A stretch of 64,000 nucleotides of DNA from Christensenella timonensis. GTDB lineage: Bacteria > Bacillota > Clostridia > Christensenellales > Christensenellaceae. Location of the stretch: assembly GCF_900087015.1 (NCBI RefSeq), contig NZ_FLKP01000002.1, forward strand, positions 1,612,001-1,676,000, in the 5' to 3' direction. The notes below the pieces were generated by a model. It saw only the letters and a list, made by a program, of their open reading frames with translations. It was not told the origin of the DNA and ran no database searches. A program made the position numbers and the translations under genes. Below are positions 9,156-17,825 of the stretch, one piece after another. The stretch's first letter is position 1. Each line of letters begins with the position of its first letter.

Positions 9156-9221
9156 CTTACAAAACTGTAAGATAATTGTAAGGAACTTCGATAGCGGATT
9201 GTAAGGCGCTTCTTCTATAAT
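9156..9221 (+). promoter_or_regulatory. BceR-type operator and promoter of the ABC transporter
   Basis: CTTACA-AAAC-TGTAAG (9156-9171) is a perfect inverted repeat that matches the TNACA-N4-TGTAA motif described for BceR-like response regulators. Two further TGTAAG copies follow at 9177-9182 (11 bases on) and 9200-9205 (23 bases on), both within the repeated 9-mer ATTGTAAGG. A TATAAT at 9216-9221 would be the -10 box and no good -35 is present, as expected of an activated promoter. Confidence 0.6.
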
Positions 9222-9250
9222 AAAGAAAGAAGTAAAAAGGAGCGATGAGG

Positions 9251-9383
9251 ATGAAGCAATTTATTCGGTATTCTTGCGGCAACGTTGCTGGGCGTTGGGC
9301 TCTATAGCCTGGTCGTAAAAATCACGGGGCTTTTTCGGAGAAAAAAACCGGCAGGACTCTCTTCCGGTTATTATATTGATTGA
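9251..9383 (+). pseudogene. Small membrane peptide ORF with a +1 frameshift, upstream of the ABC transporter
   Basis: AAGGAG (9237-9242) precedes ATG 9251, but that frame stops at 9303-9305. From 9270 the next frame reads through to TGA 9381-9383 and encodes a hydrophobic segment ILAATLLGVGLYSLVV followed by a basic stretch (FRRKKP). Removing one base near 9266-9269 would join MKQFIR to this segment as a peptide of about 43 aa with one transmembrane helix. It could be a recent pseudogene, a sequencing error or a real frameshift site. No family is recognised. Confidence 0.45.
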
Positions 9384-9405
9384 ACGGAGTGAAACGGAGG
9401 ATAAC

Positions 9406-10173
9406 ATGAGCATATTACTTGATATGAAAAATGTTGAAAAGGTGTATGGGAGCCGCGGCAACATCACCAAAGCGCTTGACAACGTGAGCTTTACCGTTGA
9501 GAACGGTGAATTTTTGGGCATTATGGGCCCATCGGGAAGCGGGAAAACAACACTTCTCAATTGCATTTCCACCATCGATACGGTAACCACAGGGCACATC
9601 CTGATCGATGGGGTGGATATCACGACCTTAAAACCCGGTAAGCTTTCGGACTTCAGGCGGGAAAAATTGGGATTCATATTCCAGGATTTCAACCTGCTCG
9701 ATACGCTTTCTGGTTATGAAAATATTGCGCTTGCCCTCACGATCTGTAACGTAGGATACCAGCAGATCAAGGAGCGTATCAAGGAGGTATCGTCAACGCT
9801 TGAAATCAGCGACGTACTTTACAAATACCCTTACGAGATGTCCGGCGGCCAAAAGCAGCGCGTAGCCGCTGCGCGGGCGATCATTACTAAGCCTTCCCTG
9901 ATTTTGGCGGACGAGCCGACAGGCGCGCTGGACTCCAAATCGTCACGCATGATGCTTGAAAGCTTTGTGGAGATGAACCAAAAAATGAACGCCACTCTTT
10001 TGATGGTCACGCATGACGCTTTTGCGGCCAGTTATTGCAGCCGCATCCTTTTCCTTCGCGACGGAAAGATATTCATGGAGCTTGTCCGCGGTAACGAGAC
10101 GCGCAAGGAATTCTTTGGCAAGATCATTGAAGTGGTATCCCTGCTGGGAGGTGACGTAGCCGATGCTGTGTAA
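9406..10173 (+). CDS. ABC transporter ATP-binding protein, BceA type
   Basis: The 255-aa ATPase of a BceAB-type transporter; these modules sense and give resistance to cell-wall-active peptides such as bacitracin. Walker A GPSGSGKTT (41-49), ABC signature MSGGQ (about 145-149) and Walker B LILADEPTGALD are intact, and the C-terminal tail EVVSLLGGD is characteristic of BceA. ATG 9406 has GGAGG at the right distance; an upstream in-frame TTG at 9376 lacks a site. It overlaps the permease gene by 11 bases. No BceS-type intramembrane kinase lies beside it. Confidence 0.85.
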   Translation: MSILLDMKNVEKVYGSRGNITKALDNVSFTVENGEFLGIMGPSGSGKTTLLNCISTIDTVTTGHILIDGVDITTLKPGKLSDFRREKLGFIFQDFNLLDTLSGYENIALALTICNVGYQQIKERIKEVSSTLEISDVLYKYPYEMSGGQKQRVAAARAIITKPSLILADEPTGALDSKSSRMMLESFVEMNQKMNATLLMVTHDAFAASYCSRILFLRDGKIFMELVRGNETRKEFFGKIIEVVSLLGGDVADAV

Positions 10174-12175
10174 ACTGGCCTTTCGGAATGTACGGAAAAG
10201 TATCGGCGATTACACCGTTTATTTTGTCACGCTGATGTTTGCGGTCATGTTTTTTTATGCCTTTAATTCTGTAGACGCACAGCAAGCGGTCATGGAATTG
10301 AATGAAAACAAGGCGACTGCGGCGCAGATGATGGTGGAGAGCATCGGTATTTTTTCCACCTTTGTCGCGATCACGCTCGCGATCCTGATCCTCTACGCAA
10401 ACAATTTCTTGATCAAGCGCAGGAACAAGGAATTGGGTATTTACCTGACGCTCGGTATGGGGAAGGGGCGCGTAGCGGCGATTTTCATGATAGAAACGCT
10501 CATCGTCGGCGTGATCGCCCTGGCGGTCGGCTTGTTGCTCGGTGTCTTGTTTTCGCAGGTCATGTCGGTCATAACGGCCAACATGTTTGAAGTGTCCCTA
10601 AAGCAATACCAATTTGTTTTTTCGCCGGCAGCGGCCAAGCAATCCGTCATTTATTTTGGCGTAATCTTCCTGTGCGTCATGGTGTTCAACGCCGTGCGGG
10701 TATCCAAACAGAAGGTTATCGCTTTGCTTCATTCGGATTCGGAAAATGAAAAGATCCTCGGCAGGAAGACAGGCGTTTCCGTCATATTGGCGGTCGCGGG
10801 CATCGTATTGATCGTGATCGCATATTACCTGATCATCAAAGGCATGCTGATCATGTACCTGCCCTTTGTAATGCTGTTCGGGATCCCGGGTACCTTCCTG
10901 TTATTTGCGGGCCTGGCAGGATTCTCTTATAAAATCGCGTCACATAACAAGAAACGCTACTTCAAGGGACTAAATCTATTTGTGACACGGCAGCTTACCA
11001 GCAAGATCAATTCTACCCATACTTCCATGGCGCTGGTATGTATTATGCTCTTTGTCACGATCACAACCCTCGGCGCGGGCTCCGGTGTTTCGGGTGCGGT
11101 CAACAAGGAAACCTCGCGCGAAATCAAGTTTGACGCAGAATATTATATGGAGCCGGCGACAGCGGAAGCTGCGGGCGGGGCACTGCAAGCGCTTCAAAAT
11201 TACGGGATCCCGGTTGGCGAGTTCTATGCGCAGACCGCAGAGTATACGACCTATGAGAGCGACGTCGACATCATGAGCCAGTTTGGAAATTATTTTGATA
11301 TCGCAGAAATGCATGAGCTGGCGGATGAGCGGGGTGTAACGATGCCTGCGCTTGCCGTCCCGGTTTCACAATTTAATAGCCTGCTGTCCCTGATCGGCGA
11401 AAAACAGATACAGCTATCCGGCAATGAACTGGGGGCGGTGCTGTATAACCAGTCCATGTTTGAAAACTTGCAGGAGTTTGTGCAGGCGGGCCGGACGATT
11501 ACCTCAAACGGGAAGGAATACACGATTCCCGCAGGGCAGCTGCGGCTTGCCAATACCCGTATCCATGGCGCGGCATCCCTGCCACCGATTACGCTTGTTT
11601 ATCCTGATGCGGACGTCGTCAACTTCAAGCCGGAACAGGTTGCAATCGATGCCAATTTTATCGATGGGCAGGAAAAAGAAACGATAAAACAGGCCATATG
11701 GGACAAGCATGACGAGCTGCAGGAACAAAATACGGAAAAACCGTACACCTATTTCACAACGAAGCTTGCCTTACAGGAGTCCAGTATCGGGCTGCGCGTG
11801 ACAATCTCCTTCGTTGGCATATACTTAGGGATCACGTTCCTGGTGACCGCGGCTGTGATCCTCGCGCTGCAGCAGCTTTCGGCAGCCAATGATAATAAAA
11901 AACGCTACGCGACTTTAAGAAAGCTCGGTACGGAAGAAAAGATGATCAACAAGTCGCTCATGAAGCAGATCGCGATCTATTTTCTGATCCCGCTTGCGGT
12001 GGCTGCTGTCCACGCGGTATTCGGTATCAGGGGGCTCATGGGTATGATCAATATGATGTGGTACGAAAACGTCTATGCGGACGTGTTTGCTGGGCTGGCC
12101 ATCATCGCCGTGATCTATGGCATATACTTCGCCATTACCTATTTCAGCAGCAAGAAGATCATCAAGGAGAATTAA
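10163..12175 (+). CDS. FtsX-like ABC transporter permease, BceB type
   Basis: A 670-aa permease with the BceB layout: an N-terminal helix, FtsX-like four-helix blocks, a long extracytoplasmic domain (about residues 310-540) rich in polar residues, and C-terminal helices. In BceAB systems this external domain detects the peptide or the peptide-lipid complex and signals to a histidine kinase. It shares the promoter and operator at 9156-9221 with the ATPase gene. The substrate cannot be told from sequence. Confidence 0.85.
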   Translation: MLCKLAFRNVRKSIGDYTVYFVTLMFAVMFFYAFNSVDAQQAVMELNENKATAAQMMVESIGIFSTFVAITLAILILYANNFLIKRRNKELGIYLTLGMGKGRVAAIFMIETLIVGVIALAVGLLLGVLFSQVMSVITANMFEVSLKQYQFVFSPAAAKQSVIYFGVIFLCVMVFNAVRVSKQKVIALLHSDSENEKILGRKTGVSVILAVAGIVLIVIAYYLIIKGMLIMYLPFVMLFGIPGTFLLFAGLAGFSYKIASHNKKRYFKGLNLFVTRQLTSKINSTHTSMALVCIMLFVTITTLGAGSGVSGAVNKETSREIKFDAEYYMEPATAEAAGGALQALQNYGIPVGEFYAQTAEYTTYESDVDIMSQFGNYFDIAEMHELADERGVTMPALAVPVSQFNSLLSLIGEKQIQLSGNELGAVLYNQSMFENLQEFVQAGRTITSNGKEYTIPAGQLRLANTRIHGAASLPPITLVYPDADVVNFKPEQVAIDANFIDGQEKETIKQAIWDKHDELQEQNTEKPYTYFTTKLALQESSIGLRVTISFVGIYLGITFLVTAAVILALQQLSAANDNKKRYATLRKLGTEEKMINKSLMKQIAIYFLIPLAVAAVHAVFGIRGLMGMINMMWYENVYADVFAGLAIIAVIYGIYFAITYFSSKKIIKEN

Positions 12176-12259
12176 GAAGTTTGTAAGAAATTGGATATCA
12201 AATATTCATAAGTGCCTATTATACTAATATTAAGCCACGAGAAGAGAGGAGTGATTGCT

Positions 12260-12373
12260 TTGAAACGAGTATTATATGCGGCAATGGTTTTTGTCAGCGC
12301 GTTTTTTCTGGTAAGCGCAGGCATGAAAGAAAATGAAGCGCTGGGGATCATTCCGAACTATTCGTCAAAATAG
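12260..12373 (+). CDS. Hypothetical 37-aa membrane or secreted peptide
   Basis: AGGAG (12247-12251) lies 8 bases before TTG 12260. The ORF encodes MKRVLYAAMVFVSAFFLVSAG followed by a short polar tail (MKENEALGIIPNYSSK), which looks like a signal peptide or a single helix with a 16-residue exposed end. A terminator follows 20 bases later. A -10-like TATTATACT at 12217-12225 may give it its own promoter, with a TTGTAAG copy at 12181-12187. No family is recognised. It resembles in kind the broken peptide before the transporter. Confidence 0.5.
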   Translation: MKRVLYAAMVFVSAFFLVSAGMKENEALGIIPNYSSK

Positions 12374-12393
12374 ACACAAACATATATTGTCTC

Positions 12394-12425
12394 AAAAAGC
12401 GTTTTCAGTGGGAAAGCGCTTTTTT
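12394..12425 (+). terminator. Intrinsic terminator ending the ABC transporter region
   Basis: A 13-bp stem (12394-12406 with 12412-12424, one G-U pair), loop AGTGG and a T-tract. It isolates the transporter region from the two-component system. Confidence 0.85.
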
Positions 12426-12444
12426 ATTCACTCGCAAATAACGG

Positions 12445-12473
12445 TTACAAATGAGATACATATATGTTATAAT
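12445..12473 (+). promoter_or_regulatory. Promoter of the two-component/GerMN operon
   Basis: TTACAA (12445-12450), 17 bases, TATAAT (12468-12473), followed by AAGGAG and the response regulator ATG 12505. Confidence 0.7.
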
Positions 12474-12504
12474 AATTGCAACGTCAGTATAAGGAGTTGT
12501 CATT

Positions 12505-13191
12505 ATGGCAAAAAACATATTAATTGTAGATGATGAACCCACTTTGGTCAAAGGACTCCGTTTTAATTTAGAGCAGCAGGAAGGCTATTCCATCGACGTA
12601 GCATATGATGGGGAAGAGGCCCTCGCAGTGTTTGATCCGCAAAAGCATGACCTGATACTGCTTGACCTGATGCTGCCCAAAATGGACGGGATGGAAGTTT
12701 GCCAGAAGATACGCAGTACTTCCGACGTTCCGATCATCATGCTGACAGCCAAAGGCGAAGATATGGACAAAATCATGGGGCTGGAATTCGGCGCCGACGA
12801 CTATATGACAAAACCCTTCAATATGCTTGAGCTCAAAGCGCGTATCAAGACGATCCTCCGGCGCGCAGGCTCGCAGAAGCCGTCCGGGGACGCGCAGACG
12901 ATACAGATCAAGGATATGAAGGTAAATCTCATCAACCGCAGTGTGGAGATCAAGGGAAAAGACATCAACTTAACGGCCAAAGAGTTTGACCTGCTCAACC
13001 TTTTCATTACCAACAAGGGCAAAGTATTTGACAGGAATACGCTTTTGGAAATGGTATGGAAGCACCAGGGGGATTTGCGTACCGTGGACGTACACATCAG
13101 GCGCCTGCGTGAAAAGATCGAGCAAAACCCTGCGAAACCTGAATATATCTTAACAAAATGGGGAGTTGGATATTATTTTACGAATAAGTAA
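12505..13191 (+). CDS. OmpR/PhoB-family response regulator
   Basis: A 228-aa regulator with an N-terminal receiver (acidic DDEP near residue 10, phospho-acceptor Asp in LILLDLMLPKMDG, Thr in MLTAKGE, Lys in YMTKPF) and a C-terminal winged helix (DVHIRRLREKIE, then a beta-hairpin ILTKWGVGYYF). It is co-transcribed with the kinase that follows. Its closest functional class (WalR, PhoP or MtrA-like) cannot be settled by eye, but the downstream GerMN lipoproteins hint at cell-envelope control. Confidence 0.92.
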   Translation: MAKNILIVDDEPTLVKGLRFNLEQQEGYSIDVAYDGEEALAVFDPQKHDLILLDLMLPKMDGMEVCQKIRSTSDVPIIMLTAKGEDMDKIMGLEFGADDYMTKPFNMLELKARIKTILRRAGSQKPSGDAQTIQIKDMKVNLINRSVEIKGKDINLTAKEFDLLNLFITNKGKVFDRNTLLEMVWKHQGDLRTVDVHIRRLREKIEQNPAKPEYILTKWGVGYYFTNK

Positions 13192-13195
13192 ATTA

Positions 13196-14620
13196 ATGTA
13201 TTCGATCCGCTGGCGTTTTGTGATCATTTACCTGATACTGGTCGGGATCATTTTCGGGTTGGTATCGGTTGCGGTCTCTTCCATGGTGGAAAACTACCTG
13301 GTAGACCAATATCTGAAAAGTGCACAAAAAAATGCCAACAGCACTGCGGTACAAATAGCACCTTATCTAAGCGATTCCGATGCCACCAGCATGTATAACA
13401 TCGTGGTGAGCAACGGAAACGATATGGGCGGCCGCCTGTTGGTACTGAACGGCTCGGGGATCGTACAGACTGACAGTTTTTCGTCACTCAACGGAATCAA
13501 ATTGAACGAACGTGAAGTCAACGACGTTCTATACGGCCAAAATTCATCCTCCTATGGGTTTCATCTGATCGATGACAGCGCAACGGGCGATAGTTTTTGG
13601 TCGGTTTATTATACCTCATCCATCATCCATAACGGCGACATCATTGGTGTCGTTTTGTATTCCTCCAGTATCAAAGACGTAGTAAGAGCGACCAGCGCGC
13701 TCCAATCGCAGACACTGATTATTTTTATATTGGCCTGCGGCGTCATTATCATCTCCAGCATGCTCTCTACCAACTGGATCACGAACCCCATCAACAAGCT
13801 GACGGAAGTCGCGGTCAAAATTTCAAGCGGCGACCTTTCGCAGCGCGCGAACATCAAAGGAAAGGGCGAGATTGCGGAGCTGGGACAGACGTTCGACATG
13901 ATGTGCGATAAGATACAAAACGTCGATAAGCAGAGGAGTGAATTTGTGTCCGATGCTTCGCACGAATTAAAAACGCCGCTTGCATCCATGAAGATCCTGG
14001 TAGAATCGCTGCTTTACCAAGATAATGTACCGGAAGAGGTATACAAGGAATTTTTATCGGATATCAACGGGGAAATCGATCGTTTGAGCAGCCTGATCAC
14101 CGACCTCTTGCTGCTTTCAAAAATGGACAGCGACATCATGACGATCAACCTGGAAACGGTAGACCTGTCCGCGCTGGTCAATAAATGCGTAGAGGCCCTG
14201 AGGCCCATCGCGCAAACGCGGAATATCACGCTCTCCACTAATTTAGAGGGCGGGCTTGATATCGAGTGCGATCCGCTCAAGCTGCGGCAGGCGCTCAATA
14301 ACCTGGTCGAAAATGCCATTAAATATACGCAGGACAACGGGCATGTTCGGATCAACAGCAAACGCCACGGAACCGAGGTCGCCATCCAGATCGAAGACGA
14401 TGGCATTGGCATGAGCGCGGAGCACCTGCAGCACATTTTTGAACGCTTTTACCGGGTGGACAAGGCTCGCTCGCGCGAAACGGGCGGTACCGGGCTGGGC
14501 CTGCATATCGTGCGCAGGATCGCGCTGATGCATGGCGGAAGAGTGGAAGTTGAGAGCGAAGAGGGAAGGGGATCCAAGTTTACGCTGATCCTGCCCATCA
14601 TACAGGTACACGAAGAATAG
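13196..14620 (+). CDS. Sensor histidine kinase with HAMP domain
   Basis: A 474-aa membrane kinase with TM1 at about residues 8-30, an external sensor region of about 140 residues, a second membrane helix (LIIFILACGVIIISS), HAMP, HisKA with the phospho-His in ASHELKTPLASM, and HATPase boxes N (NNLVENAIKYT), G1 (EDDGIGM) and G2 (GTGLGLHI). It is not the short BceS type. ATG 13196 starts 4 bases after the regulator stop without a clear ribosome site, so coupling is likely; an in-frame TTG at 13166 lies inside the regulator gene. Confidence 0.9.
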   Translation: MYSIRWRFVIIYLILVGIIFGLVSVAVSSMVENYLVDQYLKSAQKNANSTAVQIAPYLSDSDATSMYNIVVSNGNDMGGRLLVLNGSGIVQTDSFSSLNGIKLNEREVNDVLYGQNSSSYGFHLIDDSATGDSFWSVYYTSSIIHNGDIIGVVLYSSSIKDVVRATSALQSQTLIIFILACGVIIISSMLSTNWITNPINKLTEVAVKISSGDLSQRANIKGKGEIAELGQTFDMMCDKIQNVDKQRSEFVSDASHELKTPLASMKILVESLLYQDNVPEEVYKEFLSDINGEIDRLSSLITDLLLLSKMDSDIMTINLETVDLSALVNKCVEALRPIAQTRNITLSTNLEGGLDIECDPLKLRQALNNLVENAIKYTQDNGHVRINSKRHGTEVAIQIEDDGIGMSAEHLQHIFERFYRVDKARSRETGGTGLGLHIVRRIALMHGGRVEVESEEGRGSKFTLILPIIQVHEE

Positions 14621-14630
14621 GGATAAAAGT

Positions 14631-15596
14631 ATGAAAATGAAATGGAAATCGGTCATTGGTATCGGGCTGGCGGTTCTTTTAGCCATAATGTTTACCGCCT
14701 GTGCACCAATAGAGGAAGAAGTAAGCGAATCGCCGAGCAATGCGGTACAAATCAACCCGCTCCCCGAAGCGATCAGCAAAGACAAGAGCAGCGCGCGCCT
14801 GTATTTTGGATTCATGGACCAGCCGCTGCTCGTGGGGGAATCCCATTCGTTTGATGTTCCCATCAATGAAAGCATTGAAAACTCGATCATCCGCGAGCTG
14901 ATCAAGGGGCCGCTTTCCACGCGTAACGATTTGAAAGCCGTGATCAACCCCAAAACGTCGCTTGTAAGCGTCAGGTCGGAAGGGCAATTTTTGTTTGTCA
15001 CGTTGAGCAGCGATTTTTTGAGTCCGGTAGACGAAAAGGAAAGTAGCGACCCCGCTTACGAAAAAACGCGCCGGATGCTCGCCGTGTATTCGATCGTCAA
15101 CACGCTGATCGAGCAGGGGACATATTCACGCGTGCAGATACTGATCGATGATGACGGCATGGGTACCGGACGGCCGCTGACGCTGTCGGAAGCGGGGCTG
15201 GATGGCGAAGGGGCTGTCGAGGCGCTCGAACGCGACGGGGAGATCATTTTGAACGGCAGCAATACGATGCGCGAGATTATGCAGGCGATCGAAAGCAAAG
15301 AATGGGAAACACTTTACAATTATATCGCTTATAAAAACCTGTATGGGCAGGATAAACCGTCCCTCGACGATTTTAAGACGGAAGTGATCTCCAATAAGCT
15401 TACGGTCTCAGACCCGCTCATACGGGATGCAGTCCTCGGCAACGACGGCGTTTCTGAAATCGTTATGGTAGATTATGTCTTAAAGCTGCGCGATGAAGAG
15501 GCGAAAACCATGACGAATATACCGATCCGGCTGATCCAGGAAAACAGTATATGGAAAATTTCCTATACGGTATTCAAGAAAAATTTCCTGACCTGA
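14631..15596 (+). CDS. GerMN-domain lipoprotein
   Basis: Lipoprotein signal with lipobox FTAC (Cys24), so the 321-aa product should be anchored outside the membrane. A GerMN domain spans about residues 55-180 (RELIKGP, then VYSIVNTLIEQG), followed by a C-terminal region of about 110 residues that looks like an NTF2-type fold (a tentative call). GerMN domains occur in spore germination protein GerM and in the actinobacterial LpqB, which works with the MtrAB two-component system. Here too it follows a kinase gene, after 10 bases, suggesting a link to that sensor. Confidence 0.8.
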   Translation: MKMKWKSVIGIGLAVLLAIMFTACAPIEEEVSESPSNAVQINPLPEAISKDKSSARLYFGFMDQPLLVGESHSFDVPINESIENSIIRELIKGPLSTRNDLKAVINPKTSLVSVRSEGQFLFVTLSSDFLSPVDEKESSDPAYEKTRRMLAVYSIVNTLIEQGTYSRVQILIDDDGMGTGRPLTLSEAGLDGEGAVEALERDGEIILNGSNTMREIMQAIESKEWETLYNYIAYKNLYGQDKPSLDDFKTEVISNKLTVSDPLIRDAVLGNDGVSEIVMVDYVLKLRDEEAKTMTNIPIRLIQENSIWKISYTVFKKNFLT

Positions 15597-15608
15597 CAGA
15601 GGGGAAAC

Positions 15609-17072
15609 ATGAAAAAAGCGATGCTCGTCTTCCTTGCCGCGGCCCTGCTCCTGACAGGCTGTTCGATCGTCCAGGAAGATAGTCCCACACAAAACAATGA
15701 ATACGAAACGACTTTGCTGATGCAGAACATAGACCTGGCCCCAAGGAGATTTATCAGCCCTGTTTTGTATTTCCTTGATGAGACGGGAAAGAAGTTTTCT
15801 GCGGAACCGCGCAACCTTGAGGTACCGCAAAACGAGCGTGCGGAAACGCAGATCATTGAAGCGCTGATCAGCGGGCCCGTGTCTGAATCGCTGCTGCCGG
15901 TCGCACAGGGCTTTCTCCTCGAGAAAGTGGAGCTGCTGCCGGATGTCATCAATGTCTATTTGAATTTGGAAGAAGGCGTCCATAAATCAGAAGACCAGAT
16001 CATGACTGCCAAACTGGCGATCGCTTCTACCCTGTTTGATTTTTCAGGCGTTACCTATATCAATGTGTTTTTGGGCGGCAGCCAGACCGCGTACCAAAAC
16101 CTTCCTTCCGGTACCCTGCAAAAATCCAAGAGCAGCTTGTCAGAGGATCTTGAAAAGTACAAAAGGGATGCCAGCGCGCAGACAGCGGTCATCAATGCGA
16201 CCTTGTATTTCCTGGACATTTCAGAACAGTACCTGCTGCCTGAAGTCCGCAGCATCAGTTTTGACAGTATAGAGAAAGAGGACATGATCGCTACGATTGT
16301 ACAAGAGGTTTTGAGCGGCCCGGAGGACACCTATAACCATGCGCCGGTGGTCGATAAGCTAGTCAAGGATGCCCGGCTCAATTCCGTGACGATCATGCAG
16401 GACGAGCAAGAACGCAATATTGTCCAGCTCGATTTTGATAAAATGCCTTTTGCACAGACGAAAGCTTACCAGGATGGAGAGCAGATCACAGCTGCGGCGC
16501 TGACGACGGCGATCACAGGATTCATACCCGATGTCGACGGGGTGCGGATTACGGTCAATGCGGCGGCCGATGCAGAGCTCCCGCCTGAGGGAACCATATA
16601 CCAGGCAGATGATTTTTCATCATTGCTAGGGAACAGCATCGTGTTATACCTGCCTAACAGTACCTATACGCTTTTGAGCAGCGTAACGCGCCTGGTGGAT
16701 CAAAAAAACGCCGGGTATCCCGAAGAATTGCTGCGCGAACTCATGAAGGGGCCTTCTGCGCAGGATAGCAGCGATGTACAGCCAGCCTTCATTTCGGGCA
16801 TCACCATGGACGACGTCAACAGCGTTTACCTTGCGGGCGATCTCGCGGTTGTCGACTTCAAGTCCAGTATCAGCGCAAAGGCGGCCGAACTTTCGGCAAA
16901 AAATGAATTTATCATGATCTACTCGATCGTCAATACACTGACAAATATTAACAATGTAAAGCGTGTCCAATTCCTGGTCGACGGCGAACGCGTCGAATAC
17001 TTAGCGGACGGCAACCAATTGTGCGTGATCGATCCCCTGATCAAAAATCCCGGGATCATACGCCTGACATAG
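15609..17072 (+). CDS. Lipoprotein with three tandem GerMN-like repeats
   Basis: Lipobox LTGC (Cys17) at the N-terminus of a 487-aa exported protein. Three units with the GerMN pattern can be seen, starting near residues 50, 195 and 340: VLYFLDETGKKF...ALISGP, ATLYFLDISEQYLLPE...VLSGPE, and IVLYLPNSTYTLL...LMKGP followed by IYSIVNTLTN. The third is closest to the family pattern. It lies 12 bases after the first GerMN gene with its own GAGGGG site. Probable envelope role; the ligand is unknown. Confidence 0.75.
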   Translation: MKKAMLVFLAAALLLTGCSIVQEDSPTQNNEYETTLLMQNIDLAPRRFISPVLYFLDETGKKFSAEPRNLEVPQNERAETQIIEALISGPVSESLLPVAQGFLLEKVELLPDVINVYLNLEEGVHKSEDQIMTAKLAIASTLFDFSGVTYINVFLGGSQTAYQNLPSGTLQKSKSSLSEDLEKYKRDASAQTAVINATLYFLDISEQYLLPEVRSISFDSIEKEDMIATIVQEVLSGPEDTYNHAPVVDKLVKDARLNSVTIMQDEQERNIVQLDFDKMPFAQTKAYQDGEQITAAALTTAITGFIPDVDGVRITVNAAADAELPPEGTIYQADDFSSLLGNSIVLYLPNSTYTLLSSVTRLVDQKNAGYPEELLRELMKGPSAQDSSDVQPAFISGITMDDVNSVYLAGDLAVVDFKSSISAKAAELSAKNEFIMIYSIVNTLTNINNVKRVQFLVDGERVEYLADGNQLCVIDPLIKNPGIIRLT

Positions 17073-17097
17073 GCATAACAGAAAGGATTGCGAAGGG

Positions 17098-17814
17098 ATG
17101 AAACTGACGGTACTGGGAAAATACGGGCCATATCCGAAAGCGGGAGGCGCTACGACTTCTTATCTCGTGGAATGTTGCGGGAAAAAAATTCTTTTGGATG
17201 CGGGCAGCGGCAGCTTATCCCGTGTCCAGCAATATTGCAGCCTTGACGATCTGGACATGATTATCCTGACGCACCTTCATTCCGACCATTGTGCGGATAT
17301 GTTCGTGCTGCGTTATGCGCCGCTTAAGCATCCGGTTCCTGTTTATCTTCCCGCAACGCCTGCATGGGAGCACGATACGCTGTGTGCATGTGAACGGTTC
17401 AAAGCCAGCAATATAACAGAAGGCCTGGAGCTTGCATTTCCTGCTTTAAAAGTCAGCATCTCCTTTTGTCAAACGCTGCACCCTGTTGAATGCTATGCGG
17501 TCAAATTCCGCGCAGAGGGAAAATCCTTTGTTTTTTCCGGGGATTCACGTTACAGCGACCATCTGGCCGGGTTCTGCCGGGATGCAGATGTCGTAATGCT
17601 GGACAGCGGTTTTCTCAATGAGGATCACCCCCAAAAAATATTGCCTCATATGACGGTTGGGGAAGCTGCACAGACCGCGAAAACGGCGCGGGCAGGAAAA
17701 CTTTTTTTAACACATATCAACCCTACATACTGTGAACAGGATCTTCTGCGCGAGGCATGCGCGATTTTTCAGGACACGATCATTGTTCAGGAAAAAACGG
17801 AATATATCATCTGA
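17098..17814 (+). CDS. MBL-fold metal-dependent hydrolase (RNase Z/YhfI-like)
   Basis: A 238-aa metallo-beta-lactamase fold protein with the intact metal motif THLHSDH, a second His in CQTLHPVE, an Asp in FSGDSRYSD and a late His in LTHINPT. The start MKLTVLGKYGPYPKAGGATTSY is typical of the RNase Z-like/YhfI branch rather than of YycJ, although the gene position after a kinase recalls the Wal operon. The substrate is unknown. It is transcribed with the GerMN genes and comEC. Confidence 0.8.
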   Translation: MKLTVLGKYGPYPKAGGATTSYLVECCGKKILLDAGSGSLSRVQQYCSLDDLDMIILTHLHSDHCADMFVLRYAPLKHPVPVYLPATPAWEHDTLCACERFKASNITEGLELAFPALKVSISFCQTLHPVECYAVKFRAEGKSFVFSGDSRYSDHLAGFCRDADVVMLDSGFLNEDHPQKILPHMTVGEAAQTAKTARAGKLFLTHINPTYCEQDLLREACAIFQDTIIVQEKTEYII

Positions 17815-17825
17815 CGGAGTGTTCC

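Noticed and set aside
8744-9170. Overlapping ORFs on both strands with sequences like GLVVQLVRTLACHARGREFESLPGRH
   Set aside because: These are translations of the four tRNA genes, a well-known annotation artefact.
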